Assembly (NCBI RefSeq): GCF_029227915.1
Contig: NC_079881.1
Span: 10,889,501 to 10,949,500, forward strand
Direction: 5' to 3'
Origin: Hydractinia symbiolongicarpus
Taxonomy: Eukaryota; Cnidaria; Hydrozoa; Anthoathecata; Hydractiniidae
Length of the DNA stretch: 60,000 nucleotides
Shown here: one piece after another, positions 12,301 through 27,300 of the stretch
How the letters are laid out: each line of letters opens with the position of its first letter
Position numbering within the stretch: position 1 is the first letter of the stretch
The notes under the pieces: model-generated
Database searches by the model: none
Seen by the model: the letters and a program-made list of their open reading frames with translations, nothing else
What the model was told of the DNA's origin: nothing
Translations under genes and position numbers: made by a program

Positions 12301-15300
12301 AACAAATTTATTGGTGATGTTTTGTAGACTTTATTAAAGAAAATTGTGAAGAATATAATCCACTTTGCAAAAGTAACAGACAGACATACGGAAGCTCTGT
12401 ATTATTATAAGAGATTACTAATAGTTTTGTTATCCATCTAATGGACCCCTTTTGCATTCATTAGGTTTGGAGGAGAGCAAATGTTTTTCTTTTTTCCTAA
12501 AGACTGTTTTCATATTTTGCCAATTTTTCCAAAAAAATCGTAAAAAAAACTAAGGAGATATATTTGAAAATCAGATGTTCATTGCATTTTGATTTATGAT
12601 GAAACAAAAGAACTGAAAATAAATGTGTCATATTAAAAGTGTCAATCAAACAAAAATTAATTTACACATACACCATAAGAAGTAGCCCACCCAAAATGCG
12701 AACTATCTGTTCAGTAAAAAATATTATAATAATGGAATAAGGTATAGCTTGTTTGCTGTGATTGACCAGTGCAAATCTAGACTTGTGCTTCTTGTTAAAT
12801 ATAAATGGGGATTTTTTCTATATTGGACTTGTTTGAGTTAAATATTTATTTAACACTAATATTTTTTTATACATTTATAATAATCTTTTTATGTTATTTT
12901 CAATTATTATTTTATATTTTTGTTTCAAATACAAAAATTTTCTTTGGTAAATGTGGAAACCATTACCAGTTAACAAGCTTAAAAAAAGATAGTTAACTTT
13001 CATGTTTTTTGTTTTAAGATAGGTTAAAGCGGTAAAACACGCATTTTGCAAATAAATTTAAACATCCAAACGCTAATCAAAGATTTCTGTGAACATTACT
13101 TTTACTAAGTTTATCCCATTTCTAAAGGAATAATGATAATGTTATATTAATGAAAATCACTGTCCATTTTAATAAAAAGACATTTTAATAAAAAGACTGA
13201 ATTATTTTTTACAGGGTGGCCACAAGTCATGGAATTTCTGGAAATCATGGAAAAGTCATGGAATTTTATTTGGTCTGGAAAAAGTCATGGAAAACAGGAT
13301 TTTCATGAAAAAGTCATGGAAAAGTCATGGAATTTCTTTTACCAAATTCTGTGGCCACCCTGTTTTAATATCGTTCCTTAGAACGTTAGAAAAAAACTCT
13401 TAATTTATTATTTTGGTCAACAAAGTGATGTATCACTTTGAGCACTCCCCTGGATTTTAGACATGCTGTTTACCTGTACTACAGCTGATCCACCTGGATG
13501 TGTGGCACGGTTTGAGCACTTAGCTAGTAACATGAATTTTCCAATTTTCAATTTAATTTCATGTTAAGTAATGTCACATAACACCATTTTTAAATTCAAT
13601 TTATTTCACATCAGCAAAAAATTACTAATTTAAATATATTTTCTGCTTTATTTTGAAAACCTTGTGTTTTGCATGGGCAAGTAATATTCTGTTTTGTGAT
13701 TGCATGCATACACAAACAAAAAATTAAAAACAGAGTGAAAAATGAGAACATTTGTAACTTACAATTAGCTTAAAGAGAAACGTCAGCAAAAATTTGCTAT
13801 AATAAATCAGATTTTTTTTTAAAAAAAAAACATGTATTTGCCTTAGCAATTGTTTAAGTGCTGACATGAATTAGAAAGGCTGCATATTTATTTGGCTCTG
13901 AATTATCTCACAACAGTTGGTGATATTGCTTTGCAAATGAAACCGTATAAAAATAATTTTGTTCATGTAAAATAGGATGTTACTGATTCGTTTAGAAAAT
14001 TTTTTAGAAAAAATTAGGGTATAAATGGATAATTTTTAATAACTCAATTTAGTATTTAATGCATGCTGGATCAAAATCCAAAGCAGAAATGACAATGACC
14101 AGCATTTTATTTCAAGTTGGGTTTTAGTCTAATCAAACTGGGATGAATAACTTGGGAGTGATTAAAGTTAAGTAGGCCCAAGCTCAAATTGTTGAACTGT
14201 TGTTGAAACATTGTTAGTATTTTGACTGGTGAAACAAATTGAAGACATGAGGTATGCAAAAATGAAGTTTCACTTTGCTTGTTGTGTGGAAAACTATAAA
14301 TAGAAAAGCTTTCACTGTAAAAATGAAAGATTAAAATATTAATTTACACACTCCTTTGAACTTTCAATATTAAATCTTTGGTGAGTCTAAATTATTGATA
14401 GATTCTAAAGTAACAAGAAACCTTTTGCTTTGCTGTTGTTGTTGTTATTGTTGCCTACTACAACATTTACGGAAGTGTTTAAACCTTATCATGTTTTATG
14501 TGGCAGCATTTTGATCTGAACCTTTTGTTTCTATGCTAGTCATTTTATTTATTTTTGTCACATAAGCAGCCAATAGCTTTTTTTCAAGACTGACATTTTT
14601 CAACACTAGCTTCTTTTTATACATAGCTAAAGCTGTTATCATTTTGAACTTGATGGCTGTTAACATGAATTAAAAGGCTGTATACATTTTTTTTTAAAAA
14701 TTTGACTTTTCTAGGATATGTGAATTACTATAATCATGAAGTGGCCGAAGTGGCAGCACAAGAGATGAATGGTGTAGTAATTTGCAAACGAAAGATCAAA
14801 ACTAAAGGTCCCAAGAAACTTACCGATGCTACTTCACCGCTTGTCAGTCCTGTAGAACCTAAAAACATGCGCTTACTAACAGACTGCTATTTTTTTAACC
14901 TGCGTGGAAAGTGTACACCAAAGGTTGGACAGGTATATAGCTATGCTTCGTTGTTTACTTTATGTAGAATTGTGTTGATCAGAATGTTTTAGTAAAGAAA
15001 TATGTAATCTTCCCAAAGGTTATTATTATACAGCTATCTTGTATCCTCCTGTAGTCAAAGAGGTGTTTAGCATAGTTTATCTTATTCAAGCAACTTATTT
15101 ATCCAAAGAAAAATATACTATAATATACTTAAATTTCTTGATTTTTAACAAATGCCCAGTCTTTATTTGAAACCACCTTCAATAAACACCCCTAAAAAAT
15201 TTTAAAACTAGTGGAACAATCCACAGTTACGCCCGTCTTTTTTATACCGCATTGTGTGTGTCTCACAACTTGCAGTACCATTTTGCGTAACAGACAGATG

Positions 15301-18300
15301 TATACAGCAGCTTTTAAATTTCCCTTCTGCACTCAGCAATTGCCGAAGTATTAACAGTTAAAAAGCTTTTAACTGTTGTAGTTTTCTTTTTTTATGAATA
15401 ATTATATTTTCCATACTCCTAGATTTTGCCAAGCACATATCACCACAATGACAAATAAACTTCTCACTACCAACTTTGAAAACGAAGGAAAATAAAAAAC
15501 TTATAGTCTTGATGCCCTCAGCTTATATTTGAATGATGTAGCTGGCATCATGAAAATCTTTCAAAACATTGATACATTTGTCACTTCACAAAACCTACAA
15601 TATATTTTGCAATTATTTGAAAATAGGAAAAGCATACACACAACTTAAACTTTTTTACTCAAAATAGTATACCACTATTCAATGTGGTGTTTTGATGTAA
15701 TTTCGCACTTAATAGAAACCAGACCTTATATGTATGTTTCAAATTTGTGTGATCGAATGATCAGTTTTAAACATTACAAAATTCAAAGTAAAACAATTTA
15801 AATATTTTGTTCTTTCCATTTGACAACAGAACGGAAATAAGGTGGTGGGAAAAGCAATGGTTATTCGTTGGAACAATCCAGAACTATAAGCTGTGACAAA
15901 TACAGACGCTGATGTTCTTACAATCTATTGCCAAATTTGTAAAGAATATTATAGAAAAAATGGAAATGGAAGAGTTGTTAAAGTATTCTGCGAGAAGCCT
16001 CGTGTCTAAGTTGATTTGACTATTATAAAAAAAAGCAAAATAGCACACAAGTAAGTCAAATTATCACTTAACAGCTGCCAGAGCACTAAAAGATTGTCAA
16101 GGCAAAAATGTCAAAGCCAGCAAATAACTGACCTCGAAAAAATTGCAGAAGCTAGCAGAGTTACACAGCAAAATTGATATTGAATCTGTTAAAGGGCCCA
16201 ACTTGCATCAAAGAGATCAGCTATCAAAGAAATTTCAGCTAGCACATTACGGTTATCCATAACAAATCTTTTACAACGTATTAGAACTTTGTTAACTTCG
16301 GGAAGACATACATAAGGTTGATGTAGGGAATGGATTTCGGACTGAAAAGAGTGTCCAGGAAATGTCAATGTTTCTATCAAATTCTCTTTTAAGGTGGAAT
16401 GTTGCAAAACCCTTAAACGATGGTAGGTGGAGATTCTTCAGCCTCCTATATGATGGTTCCTCGTCATCTAAAACAAATGATGAAAAGGAACTATGAGTTA
16501 TTAAAACATTGTCATCATCTGAAGAATCGTCATCATTGTCTTCTGACAAATCTTCATCATCTTCTGATGAGTCTCTTCACCTTCTGGCGGCTCATGTCCA
16601 CAGAAAGCGAAGCTTAAAAAGGGAGATGCCAGTACTTTTTCTTATAATTTTTTTTAAAAAAATGATTTCTTTACCTATACAATGTATTTTTTAAAGTATG
16701 TATCAAGCTATTATTATTTGCCCGTTACTCACTCCTCCGATTCTTGTTTTTTGATAATGATGGAAGCAGATTTATTGTTCATTTTTATTGTATTATTATT
16801 GCATAATAATGATATTATTAATAATTAACTAGTCCATCCATGGAGAGGTCCACTTAGGCAGAAGGAAAATGGAAAAAATAGGTTGTTTTAGAATTCTTGC
16901 TGATGTCAGCAGTGCAGATCCAAAAAAAAATGGTGAGATTTAGTTTCAGGGTGACTAATCCTCCTTAAATTCCTTAAATAACCTTAGAAAAAGAAAACTC
17001 CTTAAAAGTACTTAAATATATTGAAAAAATTGAAATTTTAACTATTCTCCCTAAAGTCTCCTTTTTTTTAATTTTTCTGATCGTAAATTTTTTGGGAATG
17101 TGTTCATGGATTGTTTATCACCAGTGAAATAAGACATATTTCTGTGTTACCTAAAGTCTTATATTTTCTATCTTTCAGGGCATAATTTATATGTATATTT
17201 GGATAATATGTATAATTTTCTTATCATTATTATATAAAACTATAAAGATGGAGAATTAAAATTGGTTTTCTCTTTAATTATCCTTATTTTTTTATATTTT
17301 TTTATATTTTTATTCTTTAATGTATAGGATCATATGCTTTTGACAAATGCCTAAGGAAATAGATATAAGGGTTTAAAAATTTTGCTGACATCGGCAAAGA
17401 CCTGCAAAAACACACAAATATTTTTTTAAGAAGTTTAATAATCTAATGCCTAGATCGTATATATCTTAAAACACTGATCAAAAAATGTGCTTTTGACAAA
17501 CGGTTGCAGAGATATTGAGGTTAAAGGTTTTTAATGACATCATCAACCCGTCCATTCTGAAACGGATTTGAGGATCCAGATTTGGGAAACTTATCCATTT
17601 ACCCCAGGTGGTCCCTAGTTACCCTCGCGGTAAAAAATCATTGACATCACCACCTCGTTTCCAAGTTATTTGGCCTCAAAGTTTAAGTGTTATTGACGTC
17701 ACACCATAACATCATAAAATTTAACATATGAGACAACTATTTTCGGCAACTTTAAAAGATAATTTCAGCAACTTCAAAAGAAAATGAACACATTCACTAT
17801 GAACGTCACATACACTTTGCATTATTATATAAGATATGCAAAGGAAAGCTGTGTGTTTCATTTTTTAATCATTTATCATAAACAGAACATGCTTTGTCTG
17901 GTTCATTAAACATTTTTCATTCAAAAAAAATTCCTCTTTAAATCATTAATTTAAAGGTGTTGTCTTAGAAGTATCTCCCTGTTGTCTTTGGTTCGCCAAT
18001 GAAATTAGTTGTGACAGAATCACCACGTGAAGGTAGACAACATGATCTCTTTGGCCATGTACTGCACTGTGTTGACACACCTAATTTTGCCCCTGTAATT
18101 TTATTCAGTTCAGCCTGCAGTGTAAAAGGGTGATATCTAGTGACGAAAGTTGTAATATTACTCCCAAGCAAAACAAAAACATTAGGATTAACTCAGTTGG
18201 CTTGTTAATGTTTGATACTTGTCAAGGCTTTGCCTCATATTTATCTTTTTTTCATTTTAAAAAATGCCATAGAAAGTGCTGAAGCTTTTCAGTGCTTTGA

Positions 18301-21300
18301 CCATCGTCTTTTGCATTTTTTCTGCCGAAGGACTGCCAAAGTGATTTTGAACAATTGCGATGTTACTTCAGCAATTATTTGCCTAAGTAAATATATCTAA
18401 AGTTAGAAGACTGATACAGGTATTATAATATAGATAATTGCCTAGGGTGCTTATTAGAGCATTCGCAGTATTCAATTTCTTTTATTTAAATTTTTTAGGC
18501 TTGTCAATACCGACATTCAGAAAAAGCTCGAACTAATAATGTAGTGTGTGAAAAATGGGAAAGCAAGACTTGTAAAAATATAAATTGTCCTAAACAACAC
18601 CCAGGACCGAAACCAGACAATTCAGGTATCAACTTGCATTTATTTTGCAATCCTCATAAAGTCAAATCATTGATGCTTCTTTCAAGTGCAAAAAGTAATT
18701 TCCCCACATTTTAGTCAACCAGCCATAGAAAGTGTGTTATACCGCGAACATGATTTCTTTTTACTACAAATCCCTTTTCTCAAAATTCCCAACAAAGTTT
18801 GGGAAGGCACTGTCATTTGTACTTTCAGATATGAGTTTCTATTTATTTCTTCTCTATTTTAGTTAAAACGAAGAAAGATGTGCCAATAACTCGATGTAAT
18901 TCTCACAATGCTTACAAATGTTACAATCAATGCGGTCTACCAGATTGCAATACCCATTTTCAAAGTGAACAAGACCTTATTGACCATGTTACCCAAAATA
19001 AAGAACTTTTTTCTCCATGTTCTGTGGTAGGTAACATTTTAAAATAATAGATTGTTAATAACATGTTAAATTATTTTGTTTAATAGTAAGCTGTCATTAA
19101 AAATATGTTCATTTCTTCTAAAACACCCAGGTGAAATACTATAAAAATAAAAAGTTAAACAAACCAGGTCAATAACCAATTGTAAGGAGATTGTAGAGTA
19201 AGTCTATTATTTACAAAAAATTGTATTAAAATATTAAAAAAACAAAAGCAATGATTTTTTAACATCATACATTTGTGCAATGCAAAGTGAAAACTGACTC
19301 ATGTGTCACGTGACATTCACTTGAAAAAATATCCTTCTCCCTTTTGTTGACATAACCAACATGGCTCATATATTTTTGTTGATTTGTGACATCACACTGT
19401 CTATCTCAACAGCTTCACTTACATGGTCATCTTTTAAAAGTGCTTTATATTTATTTCAAGATCCAAGAGATAAAAAAGACAAGTTAAATCATTAAAAGAT
19501 ATTAATTATGAAAAAGATGATAAAAAGATTTAATCCCAAACAATCACAGGAGACAGTTTATTCATTTAGCGTTCCCTTGCTCTGTTTATTTAGAATGCGT
19601 TTGTTTGCATCCCTGCAGGCTTACGTTGCACAAGTTAGTACTTCACTTCAAAAAAGATCCTCATTGAGACTTTTCATGTCTACCATCATAATACCTTTTG
19701 GACCTTGAGAAATTAGACGGTTTATATTCACACTATTTTGAACATTTTAGGCACAATTTGTCATCAATTGTTAGTTCTCTTTAAACAGAAACAAAGCTAA
19801 ATGAGTTATTAGAAAATATTCAGTCATCCCTTAAATCAAGTTAAATTTGTCCAGAAGAAACAAGAATACGTAAAATTAATTAATAAATTAATTACATAGT
19901 TTAAAATGATAATTTTCCCCCAAATCACTAATTTTTTTATTATAGCAAAACTAGATATTTACAAAGAAACCCCTGCTGTTATTATACAGTTTCCATTCTC
20001 ATTCTGTGTTCACTTAGCATTACAGTAACAAATTGCAAATCAAATCAATATATTTTGTAAGCCTTGGCTACGAACAGCAGAGACGTCATGCATTTAATGT
20101 TTACAGTTGCTAATAACTAGGAAAGCTATTTCTGTACTACAAGTTGGTTAGTGTTATGGCTAAATGCATTAGATCTAAAATCCTAATTGTTTCTGGAATT
20201 CTCAGGTCATCACCAGCTGCATACAAATATTTTGTTATGTTGTTGTTGTTGTGGTTGCCTAGATAACTGCAGTATTACTTGGCATATTGTTTTGTCTTTT
20301 ACAATGAATCAAAAAGTCATAACTTGTTATATAAATTTAATCTAGTGCAATGCTGTTTTCTTCAATAAAGAAGAGAAAATGAACCATTCACACAAAAAAT
20401 CAAAAGAAAGTAGAGGTAGAATTTAGATATTAACAACCACTAACTTAATTGATTTAGGTTTCAGGTAATGACCTGAAATGAAATTTCAAACTACAATAAT
20501 ACATCTTTGTGTTTACATTTTTTTCTTGAAGTTGCGCGACCCGCAAATTGTGCCATAACTTTATGTGATAGTTTTGTTATAGCATGCACAATCGTTTTGG
20601 TATATACATAAACATTTTACCTGAAATTTTGTTATGGTCACCCAAATAACATCAACACTGAAATGAAGTTGATTTTGGATGAAACCATTTTGGCAATTAT
20701 GCAGATCAGGGGTCAGAATAATAACATGGATGTAAGTGTTTTAGCAATATTATTTAGATGTTTTGCCAATCAATATGCCCATGAGTAGCCATTCGGAACC
20801 AATTGGAGTTTACTGGGACATTGAAAATTGCAGAGTTCCAAGAGGCACATCAGCTGTTGCCGTGGTTAATAAAATTAGAGAAAGATTTTATCCTGGCCGA
20901 CGTGAAGTAGAATTTATGTGTGTTTGTGACACCACAAAAGAAAAAAAAGAAATCCTTGAAGAGTTAAATAAAGCACAAGTGAGCTTTTGTTGTTGTTGTT
21001 GTGATTGTTGTTGTTGTTGTTGTTGTTACTGTTGTTGTTATTGTTGTTGCTATTATTCTTGTAACCTCTCTTCTTTAGATTAACATTGTACATATCAATG
21101 CTACATCCAAAAATGCAGCAGATGATAAATTAAAACAGGCCTTACGTCGATTTGCACAGACACATATGCCACCTGCAACTATTGTTCTTGTTTCTGGAGA
21201 TATAAACTTCGCTTCGGAGCTGTCTGATCTTCGTCATCGACATAATTTACGAGTAATACTTCTTCACAACCAACAAGCATCGGATGCATTACTTAACTGT

Positions 21301-24300
21301 GCAAATGAATGTGAAAACTTTAATCAATTCACAAGTGGTTTACCAGCTTGTCCCATTTACATTCAGGTATAGGATAGTGTACTGCTGTTTTCTAAGCATT
21401 TAAGGAGTAAAGCTAATGCTTTACCTCACTTCTTTTTATGTAATTTTATTTTATTTTCAGAAAGAAGGTTCTAATGAAGTACTTATTACGAATTTGCCAT
21501 CTGGTTCAATACACTCTGTACATAAGATTAAGGGTCGATTAAACACATTAGCTAATAACACTGGAGGAAAAGTGATTAGCATATCTCTTTTTGATGAATT
21601 TTCAAAGGATAATGTTGCTGTTATGAGATTTCCAGATGTTGATGCTGCTCAAAGGTTAGAATATTATATATTGTCAAATTTGTATGTCTACTAAGTTTGG
21701 TAAACGGCTTAAAATTGTATTTTTTATTGTAGAGGTGTGCAACGACTTGATCAAGAAAATGTTTATGGTTCTGCTATAAAAGCAACATTTTATACTGCGA
21801 AAAAGACCAAAAATGATAGACCAGTTGCACTAAAGAAAGAAGTATATAATAATCTAACTAAGTTAAGTTCGAAATCCACTCCAAGCCTTTCTAAAGGTCT
21901 TTTACCACATCAGAAGAATGATGTTGTGCATAGAAGTGAAGAAAAGTTGAGAAAGAATTTTTCGTTGACCAAATTGCCAGATGCAAAAGAAGAAAACCTT
22001 TTTATAAAACCTAAGCAACTATTGAGTCCTTTCAAAAAAGAAAATTTTCAAGGGGGTATTCCTTTAAATAACAGTATTCCTCAAAATGGAAACTATCATG
22101 TCAAAAATTTTATTTCTGATAATACGTATCCTGTTGGCTGGCTGCACAATTCTAATAATACTCCACAAAATTCACCTCAAAACGCTGGTGTGAATATATT
22201 TATTACCAACCTTGATGAATCAATACAAACTAGAGACATGAAGAAAAGACTTTGTTCTTTAGTGCGAGAACATACCAAAGTTCTCTCCATTACGTTGGAA
22301 AACTCTGGTGAAAATAATTATTGTGCTTCTATAAAAGTACCATCACTTCAGGATGCACAGCTTTGTATTTCCAAATTGAACAACCAGTTGTTATTTAGCA
22401 AAAGAATACAACTGTCCTTAACATCTATGAAGTTTGAAGTTTGCTCTGTTTTACAAGATATGTGTACTGGCTGGCTTCCAATTAATGACTTTCTATCTAT
22501 TTTTAAAGACCGTTACCACTATCCGTTTCATGTACCAAAATTTGATGAAATGAAGGATATTGTTTATGTTGATGGTTGCCCTGGATTTCAATTTGTTTGC
22601 TTGTTACACTTTCCTGTTGGTGTATTAAAAGTCAAACAACAAGGGAATGACTTTGGCTTAGAAATTATGGAAATCTTAAAGGAGCACAACCGACGTGTGC
22701 CATTTGCTAGGTTGGTACCACTTCATTCATTTTCTGTAATTTCGTTAAATCCTTTCCCAAACTTGTTACTTCATCTTGTTTTATAAACGTTTGCCAAGCC
22801 TTTAATGTAAAGGTACAAAAAATAATAAACTTCAGATTGTGAAGTAATGAAACAAAAATGAAGTACACAATGTTTTTTAAGGTTTCTGGTGGTTTCATTA
22901 ATCTTTAAAGTAATCTTGTGATTGGTTGGCCTAATTTTTCAACAAACATCAGAAGCTTTAAAATGTCCCAAACTTTTATTTCTTCGTTATAAACATGAAA
23001 GTAAATTAGATTGTTATTTAACGCAATCTTATTTTGATTAAGTTTAAAATATAACTTGTTTGAAAATAAGTTTGCTTACAATTTCTTGCATTTTGTTTAG
23101 TTAAATTTTTAAGCAACTGGCAAAAAGTAGGAATGGTGTTTACTTTCAAAACAGTGATTCGTTCCACTGCTATGTTCAGTGTATTGCATATTGTGTGTTA
23201 CGCTTTGTAGATATTTAACTTTACCAACAAAAATGCATCCCATAACACATTTTCATAAATTCTGACCTACATGTCCCAGTAATAACTGAGTACTATTCGT
23301 TGCCCATAATGAGCATGTGATTATTTTATAAAGATTTTTTTTGCATTAATTTACCTGTATTCGAACCTTTTTTATGTTTACTAATGTCATAGCATACCAG
23401 GCTTGTATTGGAGTTATTTGAAGAAGCAGATACCTCTGGATGAAAATGGCGAACTTCTTGTTAAGATTGTTCTCAACAAACAGATCTGTCTCTTTGGTAA
23501 TACTCCTGCACAACAAGCCATATTCTTTAAAAAATCGAAAGAAAAAGGTATGTACTCTAATTTTTTATTTTAAGCAGTTCTATACTGTCAACCCTGCCAG
23601 CCGCTCAGGGAAAGAAAAGAAAAAACAGGACTTGTGAACAGATTGCCATTCTATAACAGCCACAATCTTAAATTTTAAATTAATGCCATATCAAGCAGTA
23701 TATTGACAGGTATGCCAATGTCTTTAATGTTTTGTGATCAAGCCACTAGTGCTAAAATACCATATAATGTCAAAATCTTAGAAATGCAAGACAAGTATTG
23801 GTCAACTTAATTATTGTGTTTAACACATTATCAATAATGATGATACTTCTCGTTATAAAATTTCAGGCTCAATATTTCCATTAGAAGATTTTCGCAATGA
23901 CCTTGTTGGTTTATTAAAAGTTTCGCCGTTGTTCTCTATTCCCCTATTAAAGTTTATTCCGTTATATCACCAGTTTTTTGGAAGACAATGTTGCACAGCT
24001 GATTATGGATATAAGGATCTCAACGAACTACTCCTTGCCATAGCTGATACAATTGAGGTAGATAGTTATTTATAAAAGTATTTATGTAAATAGATGAGTG
24101 CTCCGACTTTTCTCAACCTCCTGCAAAATAAAAAATTGTCCCCTTTTTATCTTAAACGAAGTCCTGAAATTTGTGTGTGTTTCTTCTTAAAAAAAAAATT
24201 TACAGATATTTATGATAAAGGGTATGCATGTAAATTTTACCAAGCAGAAATAAACCTTTATGTTTATGTAAAAGTTTTTCTCTAAAGCCCTGCCAATTTA

Positions 24301-27300
24301 TGCAATGCTTACATATTTATAACTTTTTCTCAAAAAAAAAATAAAGAAAACGGTTTCATTTTTATTTATTTATTATTTATTTTTCTTGTCACTAATTTGA
24401 TACTTGCTTTTTTTCTCATTGACATTTGCCTATTGGAGATATTAAAGGACAAGGCTGCTCTCGGAAGACTCAAATTCTTCTTAATATTCCTGAAATCTTG
24501 GTCTTTATCCAAAAAATGTTTTGTAAGATTTTATCTGTTAAACTTTTTATTCTTTCCAGATTAATGCAATGTCTGGTCAGAAAATGATAACATTCACTTT
24601 GGGGTACCGACAACAAATGGTGAACGATGAGCTCCACATGTTACTTCAAGCTAGAGAGAAACACAAACTTCCGGTCAGCAGTTTGGTCACTGCTTATTAT
24701 CGATTCTTTGGACGTAAACTTTTTTGTAGAAATTTTGGGTTTCCAACGATGACTGAATTGTTAAATTCACTTGAAAAGAAGTTCAAGGTATGCCCCTTAT
24801 ATTAATAGCTGTAGTTAATCTGTCTTGTGTGTGTGTGAACCAAGCAGTGATACAGAAAGCACAAAATGTTAAAAGCGAAATAGCAAATGCAATATATATT
24901 TACCGATTAATTGTGCTGAAGATACATTGATATATTGATTTTCGAGATCAGTTATTAGTCAAATAAGCACTTGTGTCTATACATACTACACTGTTCTTTG
25001 ATTCTGTTCACTTGAAATGTTAATTTGCTACTAATGCTATGTTTTGTTTGTATAATGTCATACATTTAGAATGTCACACGCTTTTCTTACAGGTGTCTGG
25101 AACTGGAGACAAGAAAGTCTTAACATTACATCAGAACAGTAAGTTTTTTTTTATTCTGTTCAAAGTTGGTAGTGATGAGTTAAGCGAAAAATTGATCAGT
25201 TTTGTAAATAAAGATGTTTGTTAGCTGGAATGACACAATGGCTTCTCTCATCTTACTGAGTCAATGTTGTATTTTGCAGAACCAAATGGTGGACATAAAC
25301 CGTTAAAATTGTTTGCGAATGAAGTATCTTTGTTGATAAAGAATCAACCTGACAAGCGTCTTGGCTTGCATAACCTCTCGTCAGAATACTACAAGTACTA
25401 TGGAAAGCAATTGAAACTGGCAGAATTGGGCTTTTCCAAACTTAATGATTTAGTGACTGCTATATCTGATTATGTGGAGGTAAGGAATTTTTTTACTTTG
25501 TTTTTCTTGGTATGCTGGGATATAATCAGTCCACCTGGAATTTTTTATACAAAGATCGTGATTTAATGATGTGTTTTGGTAAAATGTGCTCATTTAGAAT
25601 GTGAAAATCAGTCCTATATTTAACATTTTTGTGTGAGCGAAAAAAAAGAAAAAAAGTTAAGGAAAGTACCTAATTTTAGATTTGTGGTAGTCGTGACCAG
25701 AAAATGCTTTACATATCAGAGAACCGCCCAAACTTCAAATCGTTATGGAGAGAAGTTGAGTTACTTTTGGCTGATATACCAGAAAGAGCTGTTCTTCTGC
25801 TCCAGCTACCTGACTTTTACCAAGAAAAACTCTTAAAGCCATTTCCATTAGATTCAGTTCAAATGAATAAATTCCTGAAAAACATCCCTTCCAACTTTCT
25901 TGTAAGTATTTTTTGGTATCTTTGGTTGTTTTCTTTGTGAAAGTGTATGCTGATATGTCATGCTTGGAAATATTTAATGTTTCAATCTGATCAATGTAAA
26001 TATTTATTTCAGACTATTGGGAAAGGCGCTCACAGAATAGTTATTGAAAATAATGCAGGTGAGTGAGCTTGTTTCTTTGTTTGTCTGTCTGTGCACTTTT
26101 TCGTTTGTTACGTTTTTTTGTGTATGTCTCACTATTTGTACTTTAGCGGAAAAAAACTTTTTTCCCCAACCCCTAAAAGTTCGCTACATACTTTAAAAAT
26201 TGTTGATTAGCCAAAGGTTTTTCACTGATTGTGGTTTTACTTTGTTTTACATATGATTTTCCGAAATCCCTTTAAAACTCAGAATTTATTTGCTGCGGCT
26301 GTGGGACATTTCTTTCAAATTTAAAAAAAACTTTTCTCAGCGAGCAATTCGAAATGTTATGAATCACCAAACTTTTTCAATTTGTAGATTCATAATTTTT
26401 TTGAGACATCGAAGTTTCCCAAATAAAGTATTAAACTAAGAAAGTAATCTTTTCCTAGTTTTTCAACCAACTTTCTGGGTATTCGATCCTCTGCATGATG
26501 AAATACTGATAATCAAACTGATATTTTAAGGCTAAATTCTTATTGTGCTGAAAAAAAATCTCAAACTCATTCTTGCCATCACAATGTTACACCTCCTTGT
26601 GTTTAGAAAATTATTCTCGACACCTACTAAACGAACAAATGATGCACCTACTCTACAGCACCGAACACTTCAAACTGTCAGTTTCCAAGTTGTCGAAACT
26701 TTTCTCGGAAAAAAACATTCATGTCAATGTAGCACGTATTAATGCAGAGGTGGCTAGGAGTGAATATTTCCAAGTATGTTGAAGGTTACTTCAGTTTCCA
26801 ACTGAGAAATTAAATACACTAGACTGTGAATCCTAAGATCCTGAAAAACGGTCCTAAAAATCTTAAAATTTTCTGTTTTTTTGTAAAAATTGCTAAAAAT
26901 CTTCTACACTCAATTTTTATAATAGACTTTCTTTTGTGGATTATATGTTCAAAATATTTATACATATGCACCAGCTAATACAGAAATAAAATTTGATTAA
27001 TCCAATTTTTCGTTCTTCATTAATTTCTTTGATTATATATCAATATTTAACGGATCTAAATTCTCCTAAATGTTTTAATGTTTTTCCCTGCTAATCAGAG
27101 AAACTTCCTAAAAAATACCTAAAATCCTCCTAAATTCTTTTAAATATCCTTTAAAAAATTAATTGAATGACACGTAATTAGACAAATAATGTAATTTGTA
27201 AAATTTTTACTCTTGTATATTGTTTTTCACATGATTTGTCATATTTATATGCCCTTTGACGAGGGAAAGCGAATAATTTTGTCTATAAGCTGGTTTTGCG

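Larger units (their letters stand above)
9471..14714. other. MARF1 intron 1 (5.2 kb), repeat-bearing
   Basis: A long intron that splits the N-terminal RRM. It contains a tRNA-like segment (9851-9912), a CRE-palindrome repeat copy (11966-12230) and a CAGGGTGGCCACA element (13212-13362). The rest is AT-rich with no supported exon. Short frames near 9691, 10476, 11830 and 12805 are AT-rich and carry no recognisable domain. Confidence 0.65.
14933..18498. other. MARF1 intron 2, mobile-element relics
   Basis: This 3.6 kb intron (it begins at 14924 if the first of two donors is used) carries a retroelement 3'-end fragment (15207-15320), a hAT-like transposase relic (15843-16620) and copy B of the CRE-palindrome repeat (16826-17650). 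Nothing else is recognisable; the frames at 17965-18400 have no domain. Confidence 0.6.

Noticed and set aside
23399-23460. Alternative acceptor CATACCAG for MARF1 exon 9
   Set aside because: It brings an in-frame TGA after about 15 codons; the acceptor 8 nt earlier gives a LOTUS-like reading and correct phase.
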